From Acidobacteriota bacterium (lineage in GTDB: Bacteria > Acidobacteriota > Vicinamibacteria > Vicinamibacterales > SCN-69-37): 64,000 nucleotides of DNA. The stretch is taken from contig JADYYY010000002.1 of NCBI GenBank assembly GCA_020853395.1, positions 208,609 through 272,608 of the forward strand, written 5' to 3'. Shown piece after piece: positions 54,331 through 63,857 of the stretch. The number at the start of each line of letters is the position of its first letter. Position 1 is the first letter of the stretch. Position numbers and translations under genes: made by a program. The notes under the pieces are model-generated. The model saw only the letters and a list, made by a program, of their open reading frames with translations. It ran no database searches and had not been told where the DNA came from.

Positions 54331-54810
54331 ATGCTCACGAGAAAATCCAAGTACGGCATCAAGGCGGTGCTCGCGCTCGCCGAACGGCAAGGCGGCCAAC
54401 CGGTGCTCATCGCCGACGTCGCGGCGAAGCACCGGATTCCGATGAAGTTCCTGCAGGCGATTCTGCTCGACCTGAAGCGCCACGGCATCCTGCAGAGCAA
54501 GAAGGGCAAGGGGGGCGGCTACTTCCTGCGCCGCGATCCTCACGACATCACGGTCGGCGAGGTGATCCGCGTGCTGGACGGCCCGCTCGCCCTCGTCCCC
54601 TGCGTCAGCCAAACGGCCTACCACCGCTGCGAGGAGTGCGTGGACGAAGCCACGTGCCGCGTGCGCTGGATCATGCGCGAAGTGCGAGACGCCACGGCCG
54701 GCATTCTCGACCGCACGTCGCTGGCGGAGCTGAACGCGCGCGGCCGTGCGACGCCGCGGCGCCGCACGGCGGCCCGCGGTCGAGCCGGCAATAGTCTATT
54801 GACACGATAG
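54331..54810 (+). CDS. Rrf2-family regulator with four cysteines
   Basis: A 159-residue winged-helix regulator (SKYGIKAVLALAERQGGQPVLIADVAAKHRIPMKFLQAILLDL at the N terminus, GKGGGYFLRR wing). A Cys cluster follows: C91, C100, C103 and C109, able to bind an iron-sulfur cluster as in IscR but with different spacing, so it may sense Fe-S status, sulfur or redox. Its stop codon lies inside the spacer of the sulfate operon promoter, and an inverted repeat overlaps the -35 box, so it is the best candidate regulator of that operon. Confidence 0.88.
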   Translation: MLTRKSKYGIKAVLALAERQGGQPVLIADVAAKHRIPMKFLQAILLDLKRHGILQSKKGKGGGYFLRRDPHDITVGEVIRVLDGPLALVPCVSQTAYHRCEECVDEATCRVRWIMREVRDATAGILDRTSLAELNARGRATPRRRTAARGRAGNSLLTR

Positions 54811-54825
54811 ACTTTGACGTCTATT
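54793..54825. promoter_or_regulatory. Inverted repeat operator overlapping the sulfate promoter
   Basis: AGTCTAT (54793-54799) and ATAGACT (54807-54813) form a perfect 7-bp inverted repeat with a 7-base spacer; a third copy of GTCTAT begins at 54819. The repeat covers the -35 box and the third copy reaches the -10 box, a repressor-type arrangement. Binding by the adjacent Rrf2 protein is inference. Confidence 0.6.
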
Positions 54826-54827
54826 CT
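54799..54827 (+). promoter_or_regulatory. Sigma-70 type promoter of the sulfate operon
   Basis: TTGACA (54799-54804), a 17-base spacer, then TATTCT (54822-54827). The -35 is perfect and the spacing ideal. Predicted transcription start is about 54833-54834, at the GTG of the cysteine-rich leader ORF. Confidence 0.72.
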
Positions 54828-54833
54828 CGTTCC

Positions 54834-54923
54834 GTGACCTGCTCGCTGCTCCCGGTCTACTGTTGCTGTGCCACGCCGGCGGCCCCCCGCTGCGCGTGTA
54901 CCACGCCGACGGCTGGCCGATGA
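54834..54923 (+). CDS. Cysteine-rich leader peptide ORF, apparently leaderless
   Basis: A 29-codon ORF (GTG 54834 to TGA 54921) encoding a peptide that begins MTCSLLPVYCCCATP. It has six cysteines, at positions 3, 10, 11, 12, 20 and 22. Its start coincides with the predicted transcription start, so translation would be leaderless. The run of three Cys codons resembles the polycysteine upstream ORFs that sense cysteine in mycobacterial sulfur operons. It precedes the porin and sulfate transporter genes by 91 bases. Not demonstrated; support is composition, promoter position and context. Confidence 0.6.
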   Translation: MTCSLLPVYCCCATPAAPRCACTTPTAGR

Positions 54924-54930
54924 GCGCGCA

Positions 54931-54997
54931 CCGCACGTAGCACCCTCCGCGCCTCACGCCCAGCTGCTTCGGCTTCGCGCCCCGCACGACCGTGCGG
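54931..54997 (+). promoter_or_regulatory. Competing hairpin arms between leader ORF and porin gene
   Basis: CCGCACG occurs at 54931-54937 and again at 54982-54988; both can pair with CGTGCGG at 54991-54997. The first copy begins 8 bases after the leader stop, so a ribosome on the stop codon would cover it. The hairpin of the second copy ends 7 bases before the Shine-Dalgarno of the porin gene. This is an attenuator-like arrangement. Confidence 0.5.
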
Positions 54998-55014
54998 ATT
55001 CTCGAGAGGACTGC

Positions 55015-56304
55015 GTGTACAGAGCACAGAATAGGGACATTTCAGCGTCGTTGCGCCGCCGCGCGCCGGCGGCCATCGTCGCGATCGCCGTGTGTGTACC
55101 GGCGTGCCTCTCCGCGCAGGCGGCCGGCCCTTCGCCCGCCGCGGCCGGCTGGCAGAGCGGCGTCGTCGTGCAGTCGACGGACGGCGACAACCGGCTGACC
55201 CTCGGCGGCATCCTGCAGGTCGACGGCAGATTCGTCGACGAAAGCTCGACGACCGCCGTCGATACGTTCGCCATTCGGAAGGCCAGGCTCGTCATGGGCG
55301 GCCGCGTGGCGAAGTACTTCGAGTTCCGGATCGTGCCCGACTTCGGCAATGGGCAGGCGACGTTGGCGGACGCCTACTTCGACTTTCTCATCTCGCCGGC
55401 GCTCAGAATCCGCGCCGGCAAGGACAAGTCGCCCGTCGGCTACGAGTTGCTGATCAGCGACGCGGCGGTGCTCTTCCTCGATCGGTCGTTGTCATCCGGT
55501 CTCGTGCCGAATCGCGATGTCGGCATCCAGGCGCAGGGAGACCTCGCCGGCGGCACGGTGGCGTACGCGGCCGGCGTTCTCAACGGCGTGCCGGATGGCA
55601 CGAGCTCGACGACCGATACCGACACCAACGGCGGCAAAGACCTCGCGGCACGCGTGGCCGTGCGGCCGTTTCGGTCCTTGCCGGCGTGGGGCGGCGCCCT
55701 TCGCGGCCTAGGATTCCACCTGGGAGGCTCGACCGGTGAACAGGCTGGGGCGCTGCCGGCGTACCGCACGTCCGGGGGCCAGACCTACTTCGCCTACGCC
55801 CCGGCTGGCAGCAGCAGCCCGGCTGTCGTCGCAAGCGGACGGCGCTCGCGCACTGCTCCCGCCGTCTTCTACTACTACAAATCGTTCGGCGCCTTCGCGG
55901 AATACGTCCGAACGACACAGCCTGTCGCTCGAGCCCAATCCGTCGTCGACGCCACGAACCACGGATGGGACGTCACGGCGTCGTACCTGCTCACCGGCGA
56001 AGCCGCAACGGCCGGGCTCCCCGCGCCTGCGACGCCATTCGATCCCTCGAAGGGGTCATGGGGAGCGCTGCAGATCGTGGCGCGTTGCGCGGCGCTCACG
56101 ATCGATCCTGCGATCTTCGAGGCCGGGCTCGCGGCGACCGGTGCCAGCCGTCGCGCGCAGCAGTTCACGATCGGCCTCAACTGGTATCCCACAGCGGCCG
56201 TGAAGTACTACCTGGACTACGAGCGAACGTCGTTCGACACGCCCGCTCCGGGCGCTCGCCCGACCGAGCACGTGATCTCGTTTCGACTTCAACTGGCCAT
56301 CTAG
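55015..56304 (+). CDS. OprP/OprO-like porin of the sulfate operon
   Basis: An outer-membrane porin of 429 residues. A signal peptide (ends near LSAQA) precedes a barrel starting [29 protein letters not shown], with [25 protein letters not shown] and [13 protein letters not shown], and ending [12 protein letters not shown]. This is the phosphate-selective porin (OprO/OprP) family, but its place ahead of the sulfate ABC genes suggests sulfate or another anion. Start GTG 55015, with GAGAGGA 5 bases upstream; longer open frame rejected since it runs through the leader region. Confidence 0.85.
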   Translation: MYRAQNRDISASLRRRAPAAIVAIAVCVPACLSAQAAGPSPAAAGWQSGVVVQSTDGDNRLTLGGILQVDGRFVDESSTTAVDTFAIRKARLVMGGRVAKYFEFRIVPDFGNGQATLADAYFDFLISPALRIRAGKDKSPVGYELLISDAAVLFLDRSLSSGLVPNRDVGIQAQGDLAGGTVAYAAGVLNGVPDGTSSTTDTDTNGGKDLAARVAVRPFRSLPAWGGALRGLGFHLGGSTGEQAGALPAYRTSGGQTYFAYAPAGSSSPAVVASGRRSRTAPAVFYYYKSFGAFAEYVRTTQPVARAQSVVDATNHGWDVTASYLLTGEAATAGLPAPATPFDPSKGSWGALQIVARCAALTIDPAIFEAGLAATGASRRAQQFTIGLNWYPTAAVKYYLDYERTSFDTPAPGARPTEHVISFRLQLAI

Positions 56305-56317
56305 CCGACACGAGTCA

Positions 56318-57346
56318 ATGGCAGAACGACACGCGATGGTGATCTCCACAGTGACACGGCTCATGATGCTGACCCTTGCCGGGGTCCTGACGGCCGCCCT
56401 CGCGGGCGCGCAGTCGCTGCTGAACGTCTCGTACGACCCGACGCGGGAGCTGTACGCGCAGATCAACGCTGCCTTCAGCCGCTACTGGGAGGGCAAGACC
56501 CGGCAGAAGATCACGGTGCAGCAGTCGCACGGGGGCTCGGGGGCGCAGGCGCGCGCGGTGGCCGACGGCCTCGATGCCGACGTCGTCACGCTCGCCCTCG
56601 CGTACGACATCGACGCGATCCAGCGGGCCGGCCTCATCAACAGCGCCGCCTGGCAGACGCGCCTGCCGCTCAACAGCGCACCCTACACCTCGACCATCGT
56701 GTTCGTCGTCCGCAAGGGCAACCCGAAAGGCATCAAGGACTGGAACGACCTGGTGAAGCCGGGCGTCAGCGTCATCACGCCGAATCCGAAGACCTCCGGC
56801 GGCGCGCGCTGGAACTACCTGGCGGCCTGGGAATACGCGAAGCGTCAGCCTGGCGGAAACGACACGAAGGCCCGCGAGTTCGTCGCGGCCCTGTACCGCA
56901 ACGTGCCGGTGCTCGACTCCGGCGCGCGCGGCGCCACCACGACCTTCATCCAACGGAAGATCGGCGACGTGCTGCTGGCCTGGGAAAACGAAGCCTTTCT
57001 GGCGCTCGACGAAGCCAAGGGCCAGGTCGAGATCGTTGCGCCGTCGATCAGCATCCTCGCCGAGCCACCGGTCGCCATCGTCGACAAGGTCGTCGACAAG
57101 AAGGGCACGCGCGCGGTCGCGCAGGCGTACCTCGACTTCCTCTACACGCCGGAAGCCCAGGAGATCATCGCGAAGCACCACTACCGGCCGCGCAACGCCG
57201 AGGTCGTGAAGAAATACCTCTCGACCTTCGCGCCCATCACGCTCTTCACCATCGACGAAGCGTTCGGCGGCTGGCAACAGGCGCAGAAGACGCACTTCGC
57301 CGACCGCGGCACGTTCGATCAGATTTACCAGCCGGGCCGTCGTTGA
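56318..57346 (+). CDS. Sulfate ABC transporter substrate-binding protein
   Basis: Periplasmic sulfate-binding protein of the Sbp/CysP family, 342 residues. Signal peptide followed by [48 protein letters not shown], and [20 protein letters not shown], the family's ligand-binding motifs. ATG 56318 and ATG 56336 are both plausible starts. Fourteen bases after the porin and overlapping cysT by the stop codon. Confidence 0.95.
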   Translation: MAERHAMVISTVTRLMMLTLAGVLTAALAGAQSLLNVSYDPTRELYAQINAAFSRYWEGKTRQKITVQQSHGGSGAQARAVADGLDADVVTLALAYDIDAIQRAGLINSAAWQTRLPLNSAPYTSTIVFVVRKGNPKGIKDWNDLVKPGVSVITPNPKTSGGARWNYLAAWEYAKRQPGGNDTKAREFVAALYRNVPVLDSGARGATTTFIQRKIGDVLLAWENEAFLALDEAKGQVEIVAPSISILAEPPVAIVDKVVDKKGTRAVAQAYLDFLYTPEAQEIIAKHHYRPRNAEVVKKYLSTFAPITLFTIDEAFGGWQQAQKTHFADRGTFDQIYQPGRR

Positions 57347-58173
57347 CCGTGCCGACTCGCCACACCGTCATCCCGGGTTTCGGCCTGACGATGGGCTTCA
57401 CCCTGTTCTATTTGGGGCTCATCGTGCTGATCCCGCTCTCGATGCTGCCGCTCCGCAGCGCCTCGATGGGCTGGGCGGCATTTCGCGAAGCGGTGACCGA
57501 TCCGCGCGTCGTGGCGTCGTATCGGCTCAGCCTCGTGGCGTCGCTCACCGCCGCGGCCGTCAACGCGGTCTTCGGCGCACTCGTCGCCTGGGTGCTGGTC
57601 CGCTATCGGTTTCCCGGCCAGCGCATCGTCGACGCGCTGATCGACTTGCCCTTCGCCCTGCCGACCGCGGTCGCCGGCATCACGCTGACCGGCCTGTACG
57701 CGCCGAGCGGCTGGCTGGGCCGGCCTCTCGAGGCCTATGGCATCAAGGTGGCGTTCACGCCGCTCGGCATCACGATCGCGCTCGTGTTCATCGGCCTGCC
57801 ATTCGTCGTTCGCACGCTGCAGCCGGTCATCGAGGACCTCGACGTCGCGGTGGAGGAAGCGGCCACGAGCCTTGGCGCGAACCGTCTGACGGTTCTGACC
57901 AAGGTCATCCTGCCCTACCTCGTGCCCGCGTGGCTGACCGGCTTCGCCCTTGCGTTCGCGCGGGCCATCGGCGAGTACGGGTCGGTCGTGTTCATCTCCG
58001 GCAACATGCCGATGCAGACCGAGATCTCGCCGCTCATCATCATCACCAAGCTCGAGCAGTTCGACTACGCGGGCGCCACGGCGGTCGCCGTGATCATGCT
58101 CTCGATCTCGTTCCTGCTGCTGCTCCTGATCAATGCGATCCAGCATTGGAGCAGCCGGCGCCTGGCGCACTGA
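57343..58173 (+). CDS. cysT: Sulfate ABC transporter permease CysT (CysU)
   Basis: Inner-membrane permease of 276 residues with the CysT feature [18 protein letters not shown] at the N terminus, [27 protein letters not shown], and the EAA loop [23 protein letters not shown]. The start is TTG 57343 (overlapping the Sbp stop) or GTG 57349. It pairs with CysW. Confidence 0.95.
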   Translation: MTVPTRHTVIPGFGLTMGFTLFYLGLIVLIPLSMLPLRSASMGWAAFREAVTDPRVVASYRLSLVASLTAAAVNAVFGALVAWVLVRYRFPGQRIVDALIDLPFALPTAVAGITLTGLYAPSGWLGRPLEAYGIKVAFTPLGITIALVFIGLPFVVRTLQPVIEDLDVAVEEAATSLGANRLTVLTKVILPYLVPAWLTGFALAFARAIGEYGSVVFISGNMPMQTEISPLIIITKLEQFDYAGATAVAVIMLSISFLLLLLINAIQHWSSRRLAH

Positions 58174-58178
58174 CCTCC

Positions 58179-59075
58179 ATGGCGGGCCACGTCCACGCGC
58201 ACACGTCGAAGCTGCCACCGCCGGCGCGGCAGCTCACCGAGCCGGCCGGCCTGCGGCGGCTGCTCATCGGGATCGTGCTCGTGTTCCTCACGCTGTTCCT
58301 GGCCCTGCCGCTGGCAAGCGTCTTCACGGAGGCGTTCGCGAATGGATGGGACGCCTACGTGGCGGCAATCACGAATCCCGACGCGCTGGCCGCGCTGCGA
58401 TTGACACTGGTCGCTGCCGCGATCGCCGTGCCGGCCAACCTGCTGTTCGGCCTCGCCGCCGGATGGGCCATCGCGAAGTTCCGGTTTCCCGGCCGGAACC
58501 TCCTGATCACGCTGATCGATCTGCCCTTCGCGGTCTCGCCCGTGATCTCCGGCATGGTGTTCGTGCTGCTCGTCGGCCGGCAGGGGCTTCTCGGTCCGTG
58601 GCTGTTCGAGCACGATGTGAAGATCGTCTTCGCGGTGCCGGGGATCGTGCTGGCCACGGTCTTCGTCTCCTTCCCCTTCGTCGCCCGCGAGATCATTCCG
58701 GTGATGGAGGCGACGGGCACCGAGGAAGAAGAGGCGGCGCGCGTGCTCGGCGCCGGCGGATTCCAAACCTTCTGGCGCGTGACGCTGCCCAACATCAAGT
58801 GGGGACTGCTCTACGGCGTGATCCTCTGCAACGCCCGCGCGATGGGCGAATTCGGCGCCGTCTCCGTCGTGTCGGGCAAGATCCGCGGCCTGACGAACAC
58901 GCTGCCGCTGCACGTGGAAGTGCTCTACAACGAATACAACATCCAAGCGGCGTTCGCGGTGGCCTCGCTCCTGACCTTGCTCGCGCTGGTGACGCTCGTG
59001 GCCAAGGTCCTCGTTGAACGCCAACTCGAGCGCGCGCTGTCGTCGCAGGACGACACGACCCTCCGGAAGCCGTAA
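58179..59075 (+). CDS. cysW: Sulfate ABC transporter permease CysW
   Basis: Second permease, 298 residues, starting at ATG 58179 five bases after cysT. CysW marks are [49 protein letters not shown], the EAA loop [32 protein letters not shown] and [15 protein letters not shown]. Its stop codon shares a base with the cysA start (TAATG). Confidence 0.96.
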   Translation: MAGHVHAHTSKLPPPARQLTEPAGLRRLLIGIVLVFLTLFLALPLASVFTEAFANGWDAYVAAITNPDALAALRLTLVAAAIAVPANLLFGLAAGWAIAKFRFPGRNLLITLIDLPFAVSPVISGMVFVLLVGRQGLLGPWLFEHDVKIVFAVPGIVLATVFVSFPFVAREIIPVMEATGTEEEEAARVLGAGGFQTFWRVTLPNIKWGLLYGVILCNARAMGEFGAVSVVSGKIRGLTNTLPLHVEVLYNEYNIQAAFAVASLLTLLALVTLVAKVLVERQLERALSSQDDTTLRKP

Positions 59076-60133
59076 TGGGGATCGAGGTCAGGAACGTGAC
59101 GAAGACGTTCGGCGCCTTCCGGTCGCTCGACGACGTGAGCTTCCGCGTCGCGTCGGGCGAATTGGTGGCGCTGCTCGGTCCTTCGGGGTCCGGCAAGACC
59201 ACCTTGCTGCGCATCATCGCCGGGTTGGAACGCGCCGATCGGGGCACCGTCCTGCTCGAGGAGGAGGACGCGACGCACCGCACGGCCGGCGACCGCGGCG
59301 TCGGATTCGTCTTCCAGCACTACGCGCTCTTCCGGCACATGACCGTCTTCGAGAACGTCGCGTTCGGCCTTCGCGTGCGGCCGCGATCCACACGCCCGTC
59401 CGAGGACGTCATCCGCCGGAAGGTGCAGGAACTGCTCGAGCTCGTGCAGCTCGACTACCTCGACAGCCGCTATCCCCGCCAACTGTCTGGCGGGCAGCGG
59501 CAGCGGGTCGCGCTCGCGCGGGCGCTCGCGATCGAGCCGAAGGTCCTGCTGCTCGACGAGCCATTCGGCGCCCTCGACGCGAAGGTGCGCCTCGAGCTGC
59601 GGCGCTGGCTCCGCCGCCTTCACGAGGAGATCCACCTCACCAGCGTGTTCGTCACGCACGATCAGGAGGAAGCCCTCGAGCTCGCCGACCGCATCGTCGT
59701 GATGAACGAAGGGCGGATTGAACAGGAGGGGCGTCCCGAAGACGTCTTCGAGCATCCTGCCACGCCGTTCGTGATGAACTTCCTCGGCAGCGTCAACATC
59801 TTCCATGGCCGGGTCGAGAGCGGGCAGGCGCTGCTCGGGCCGATCGCGCTCGACTACCCGGATCACGCCGACGCCACGGCCCGGCCGGCCGCGGGCTACG
59901 CCCGCCCGCACGAGCTCGACCTGAGCCGCAGCGACGATGGCGGCGGCCTGTGGGCCACCGTAACCGCCCTGCACACCACGGGCGGCGTCGTCAAACTCGA
60001 GCTGTCGACCGACGATGCCCAGGTGATTCAGGTGCACGTCGGCCGAGACGTCTTCCAGGCGCTCGCGCCCGCGATTGGCGAGCGGCTGTACGTCACGCCC
60101 CGCAAGCTGCGCGTGTTCCTGTCGGCACACTGA
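59075..60133 (+). CDS. cysA: Sulfate ABC transporter ATP-binding protein CysA
   Basis: ATPase of 352 residues with Walker [10 protein letters not shown] near residues 34-42, signature [15 protein letters not shown], Walker [13 protein letters not shown] and the switch histidine in [10 protein letters not shown]. The C-terminal 110 residues form the TOBE-like regulatory domain of CysA. It completes the porin-sbp-cysTWA operon. Confidence 0.96.
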   Translation: MGIEVRNVTKTFGAFRSLDDVSFRVASGELVALLGPSGSGKTTLLRIIAGLERADRGTVLLEEEDATHRTAGDRGVGFVFQHYALFRHMTVFENVAFGLRVRPRSTRPSEDVIRRKVQELLELVQLDYLDSRYPRQLSGGQRQRVALARALAIEPKVLLLDEPFGALDAKVRLELRRWLRRLHEEIHLTSVFVTHDQEEALELADRIVVMNEGRIEQEGRPEDVFEHPATPFVMNFLGSVNIFHGRVESGQALLGPIALDYPDHADATARPAAGYARPHELDLSRSDDGGGLWATVTALHTTGGVVKLELSTDDAQVIQVHVGRDVFQALAPAIGERLYVTPRKLRVFLSAH

Positions 60134-60219
60134 TGCGCCCCTTCACCTTCTGCCCGCCGTGTCGTCGCGCGTGGACCGCGTGTCGGTCTTCGTGTAAGCC
60201 GCCGGCGGCTGAGAGGTGA
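60133..60219 (+). CDS. Short Cys-containing ORF after cysA
   Basis: A 28-codon ORF whose ATG overlaps the cysA stop (TGATG). The peptide begins [14 protein letters not shown] and has four cysteines, at positions 7, 10, 17 and 21. It could be a second cysteine-sensing leader for the TonB receptor 145 bases downstream, a small metal-binding protein, or chance. No Shine-Dalgarno or promoter is obvious, so coupling to cysA would be needed. Confidence 0.3.
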   Translation: MRPFTFCPPCRRAWTACRSSCKPPAAER

Positions 60220-60363
60220 GCGCGTAGTTTCCCAGCAGGCTCCTTCCCTCCTCCTCGGCCGTCCGGCTACGCCGCTGTCGTGTGCCGGGCGCCTCGTGCG
60301 CCCTCGTGCGGCCGTCATGTCGGCGGCCGTTCACGGGGTCCAGTCGGACCCGCAGGAGAAGAG

Positions 60364-62970
60364 ATGTCGACGACGATCGTGAAGTTCCCGGCGGCGCTGT
60401 TGCTCGCGCTGCTGCCCGCGCTCGGGTTCGCCCAGGCGCAACCCCCTTCCCCCACCGGTGCCGTGACGGGCCGCGTGCGTGACTCGCTCGGCGGCGCGAT
60501 TCCCGGCGCCGTCATCCGCGTCGTGAACGAATCGACGAACACGGCCGTTCAAGCCGTCAGCAGCGACCAGGGCACTTATGAAGTCACCGGGCTGGCACCT
60601 GGTGCCTACCGGCTCGAGGCGAATCTGGACGGCTTCGAAACGGCCACGGGACGGTTCACCATCCTGGCCGGCCAGACCGCCACACTCGACGTGATTCTGC
60701 TGCCGTCCCGCATTTCGCAGACCGTCGTGGTCACGGCGCGCCGCACCGAGGAGGCCGTCCAGGAAGTGCCGATCCCGGTGTCGGTCGTCGGCGGCGATCT
60801 CGTCGCGGACGCGGGCGCGTTCAACGTCAACCGCCTGAAAGAGATCGTGCCGACCGTGCAGTTCTACTCGACGAACCCAAGGAACTCGGCGATCAACATC
60901 CGCGGGCTCGGCGCGCCGTTCGGCCTGACGAACGACGGGCTGGAACCTGGTGTCGGTCTGTACATCGACGGCGTCTTCTATGCACGGCCCGCCGCCGCGA
61001 CGCTCGACTTCCTCGACGTCGAGCGCATCGAGGTGCTCCGCGGCCCCCAGGGCACGCTGTTCGGCAAGAACACGACGGCTGGCGCCATCAACGTCACGAC
61101 GCGCAAGCCGAGCTTCACGCCGCAAGGGGACTTCGAGCTGAACTACGGCACGTATGGGTACGTCCAGGCGAAAGCCTCGATCACCGGCCCGATCACGAAG
61201 AAGATCGCCGGCCGGCTGTCGTTCTCAGGAACGCAGCGCGACGGCCTCATCTTCAACGTCGCGAAGCAGGACGACGTGAACGATCTGAACAACCTCGGCG
61301 TCCGAGGCCAGATGCTGGCCACCGTTTCCGACGGCCTGATCCTCACGGTGGCGGCCGACAATACGCGTCAGCGCCCTGAAGGCTACACGCAGGTGGTGGC
61401 GGGCGTCGCGCCGACGCTCCGGGCCGCCAACCGACAGTGGAACGCCATCGCGTCGGACCTCCGGTACACGCCGCCGAGCTACAACGCGTTCGACCGGGTG
61501 ACCGACATCGACACGCCGCTGCGGTCGAGTCAGGACATGGGCGGCGCCTCGGCCAACGCCGACTGGAAGGTCGGTCGCGGTCTCGTGACGGCGACCGTCG
61601 CGTGGCGCTACTGGAACTGGGATCCGTCCAACGACCGCGACTTCATCGGCCTGGCCGTGACGCCGGTTTCGGCCGCGCCGTCGAAACAGGACCAGTGGAC
61701 GCAGGAAGTTCGATACGCCGGCGACATCTCGCCGCGTCTCAACGTGGTCTTCGGCGTGTTCAACTTCCGGCAGGGCATCAACTCCAATCCCTCGTTCCGG
61801 CAGGAGCAGGGTGCGGCAGCATGGCGGTTTCTGCTGACGCCGAATGCCGCCGCCGCGACGCCCGGCCTGCTCGACGGCTACGGCTACGACCAGTTCGTGG
61901 ACTTCTCGACCGTCAGTTCGGCTGCGTTCGGCCAGCTCGAATGGCACGTCACCGACCGGCTGCGCATCCTGCCAGGGTTGCGCTTCAACCACGACAAGAA
62001 GCAGGTGGACTTCGACCAGCAGATCTACGGCGGCCTGCAGACGACGAACGCCGCGCTCATCGCGCTGCAGCGCTCGGTGCTGGCGCCGCAGACGTATGCC
62101 GCCAACGTGGCCAAGAACGACGTGTCGGGCCAGTTCACCGTGGCGTACAAGGCGAGCGAGCGCGCGCACGCTTTCGCCACCTACGCGAAGAGCTTCAAGT
62201 CGGTGGGCCTGAACCTCAACGGCGTTCCGACCGACGCCAACAACGACCCGGTCCTGTCGGCCGCGACGGTGAAGCCCGAGAACGTGCACCATCTCGAGGC
62301 GGGTGTGAAGACCGAGCCGCTGCCAGGCGTGACGTTCAACGTCACAGCGTTCGACACGACGATCCGCGACTTCCAGGCACAGGTCGTCAACGCGAACGTC
62401 GGCGTGCTGCGAGGTTATCTCGCCAACGCCGAGAAGGTCCGGGTGCGCGGCGTCGAATTCGACGGCAACGCGCAGATTGGCCGCCACGTCTCCCTCTATG
62501 GCGCCGGCGCCTACACGGACGGCAAGTACGTGTCGTTCACCGACGCCCCGCCCCCGCTCGAGGACACCGGCGGCCCGCAGGTCAAGGACATCTCCGGATC
62601 GCTCCTCCCCGGAATCTCGAAGTGGGCGCTCTCGCTCGGCGGCGAAGTGTCGGCTCCCGGCACGTTTTTCGGCAGCACGGGCGTGTTCTTCGCAGCCGCC
62701 GACGCCAGCTATCGATCCTCCTTCTCGTCGAGCCCGAGCGCGTCGAAGTACCTCGTGATCGACGGTTACTCGCTGCTCAACACGCGGGTCGGCTTCCGCT
62801 GGTCGGATGGATGGCAGATCTTCGTGTGGGCGCGCAACGTGCTCGACAAGGACTACTTCGAGCTGCTGACGGCGGCACCGGGCAACTCCGGTCTCTTCGT
62901 CGGTCAGCCGGGGGATCCACGCACCGCAGGGATCGCGCTGCGCGTGACGATCGGCACGGCGAGGAACTAG
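60364..62970 (+). CDS. TonB-dependent receptor with regulatory-like domain
   Basis: Outer-membrane receptor of 868 residues. Signal peptide to about residue 24 (ends GFAQA), a regulatory-like domain (AVTGRVRDSLGGAIPGAVIRVVNE), plug with VVVTARRTEEAVQEVPIPVSVVGGDLV, SAINIRGLGAP and VERIEVLRGPQGTLFGKNTTAGAINVTTRKP (classic TonB box region and plug), and a barrel ending GIALRVTIGTARN. The start has AGGAG 7 bases upstream. Position after the sulfate operon hints at a sulfur-containing substrate, but the sequence does not show it. Confidence 0.93.
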   Translation: MSTTIVKFPAALLLALLPALGFAQAQPPSPTGAVTGRVRDSLGGAIPGAVIRVVNESTNTAVQAVSSDQGTYEVTGLAPGAYRLEANLDGFETATGRFTILAGQTATLDVILLPSRISQTVVVTARRTEEAVQEVPIPVSVVGGDLVADAGAFNVNRLKEIVPTVQFYSTNPRNSAINIRGLGAPFGLTNDGLEPGVGLYIDGVFYARPAAATLDFLDVERIEVLRGPQGTLFGKNTTAGAINVTTRKPSFTPQGDFELNYGTYGYVQAKASITGPITKKIAGRLSFSGTQRDGLIFNVAKQDDVNDLNNLGVRGQMLATVSDGLILTVAADNTRQRPEGYTQVVAGVAPTLRAANRQWNAIASDLRYTPPSYNAFDRVTDIDTPLRSSQDMGGASANADWKVGRGLVTATVAWRYWNWDPSNDRDFIGLAVTPVSAAPSKQDQWTQEVRYAGDISPRLNVVFGVFNFRQGINSNPSFRQEQGAAAWRFLLTPNAAAATPGLLDGYGYDQFVDFSTVSSAAFGQLEWHVTDRLRILPGLRFNHDKKQVDFDQQIYGGLQTTNAALIALQRSVLAPQTYAANVAKNDVSGQFTVAYKASERAHAFATYAKSFKSVGLNLNGVPTDANNDPVLSAATVKPENVHHLEAGVKTEPLPGVTFNVTAFDTTIRDFQAQVVNANVGVLRGYLANAEKVRVRGVEFDGNAQIGRHVSLYGAGAYTDGKYVSFTDAPPPLEDTGGPQVKDISGSLLPGISKWALSLGGEVSAPGTFFGSTGVFFAAADASYRSSFSSSPSASKYLVIDGYSLLNTRVGFRWSDGWQIFVWARNVLDKDYFELLTAAPGNSGLFVGQPGDPRTAGIALRVTIGTARN

Positions 62971-62984
62971 ACGCGACAGACAGA

Positions 62985-63015
62985 GCCGGTCCGGGCGTTC
63001 GGCGCCCGGACCGGC
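62985..63015 (+). terminator. Hairpin after the TonB receptor gene
   Basis: A perfect 13-bp stem (62985-62997 with 63003-63015) and a 5-base loop, 14 bases after the receptor stop. Very GC-rich, no T-tract. Likely a terminator. Confidence 0.65.
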
Positions 63016-63047
63016 ACGATTGCACGGCGCTCGCGGTACGATACGAC

Positions 63048-63824
63048 GTGCGACCGGTCACGGCATTCGACATCGTCGGCGACGTTCACGGCTGCGCCGA
63101 CGAACTGCACACCCTCTTGCTGCAACTCGGCTACGCCAAGAGCGATGACGACGGCACGTGGCAGGCGCCGTCGAGCCGGCAGCTCGTCTTCATCGGCGAT
63201 CTCGCCGATCGCGGTCCCAAGAACGTCCTCGCGCTCACGATCGCGATGGACATGGTGGAGGACGGCGCCGCGCTCTGGGTACCGGGTAATCACGATGTCC
63301 AGCTCCAACGTTGGCTCGAAGGCGCCGACGTGCCGCTGCTGTACGGCCTGGACGTGACGGTTCAGGAGCTCGCCCGTGTCACCGAGGGTTTCCGCGACCG
63401 CGTCCGCGGCACGCTTCAGGCGCTGCCCAGCCACTACGTGCTCGACAACGGCCGGCTGGTCGTCGCGCACACGGGCCTGCCGGAGGCGCTGCACGGTGTG
63501 GAATCGGCGGAGGTCCGCTACCTCGCTGCCTACGGCTTTCTGCCTGGGGCCGCCGATCCGCCGTCGGACTGGACGGCTCGCCACGCGTGGGTCGCGAGCT
63601 ATGCCGGAGAAGCGGCCGTCGTGTACGGCCACACGCCGCAGCCGCGAGCCGCCTGGGTTCGGAACACGATCGACATCGACACCGGCTGCGTGTACGGCGG
63701 CCGGCTCACCGCGCTGCGATGGCCGGAGCGGGAGATCGTGGAGGTGCCGGCGCAGCGCGCGTACGCGGGGCCGGCAGTCAAGAAACGACCGCCAGCCGCG
63801 TCAACCGGTGACGACCCGACCTGA
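63048..63824 (+). CDS. Metallophosphoesterase (ApaH/PrpE-like)
   Basis: Calcineurin-like phosphoesterase of 258 residues. The metal motifs appear in order: DIVGDVHG, FIGDLADRGPKN, VPGNHDVQ and YGHTPQ, followed by DIDTGCVYGGRLTALRWPE, as in bis(5'-nucleosyl)-tetraphosphatase and PrpE-type proteins. The start is GTG 63048, right after the terminator hairpin. Substrate not determined. Confidence 0.9.
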   Translation: MRPVTAFDIVGDVHGCADELHTLLLQLGYAKSDDDGTWQAPSSRQLVFIGDLADRGPKNVLALTIAMDMVEDGAALWVPGNHDVQLQRWLEGADVPLLYGLDVTVQELARVTEGFRDRVRGTLQALPSHYVLDNGRLVVAHTGLPEALHGVESAEVRYLAAYGFLPGAADPPSDWTARHAWVASYAGEAAVVYGHTPQPRAAWVRNTIDIDTGCVYGGRLTALRWPEREIVEVPAQRAYAGPAVKKRPPAASTGDDPT

Positions 63825-63857
63825 TGTATCGCGCGCGAGCCGCCTCGCGACGCCCCG

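Noticed and set aside
54834-55014. SAM or other known sulfur riboswitch ahead of the sulfate operon
   Set aside because: No recognisable SAM-I, SAM-II or SAH aptamer core; the leader ORF with competing hairpins fits better.
60206-60230. TPP-riboswitch-like CTGAGA (60209) and GCGTAG (60222) ahead of the TonB receptor
   Set aside because: Other conserved parts of the thi-box (the GGGGTGC-like arm, the ACCC/GAACCTGAT core) are missing and the spacing is wrong.
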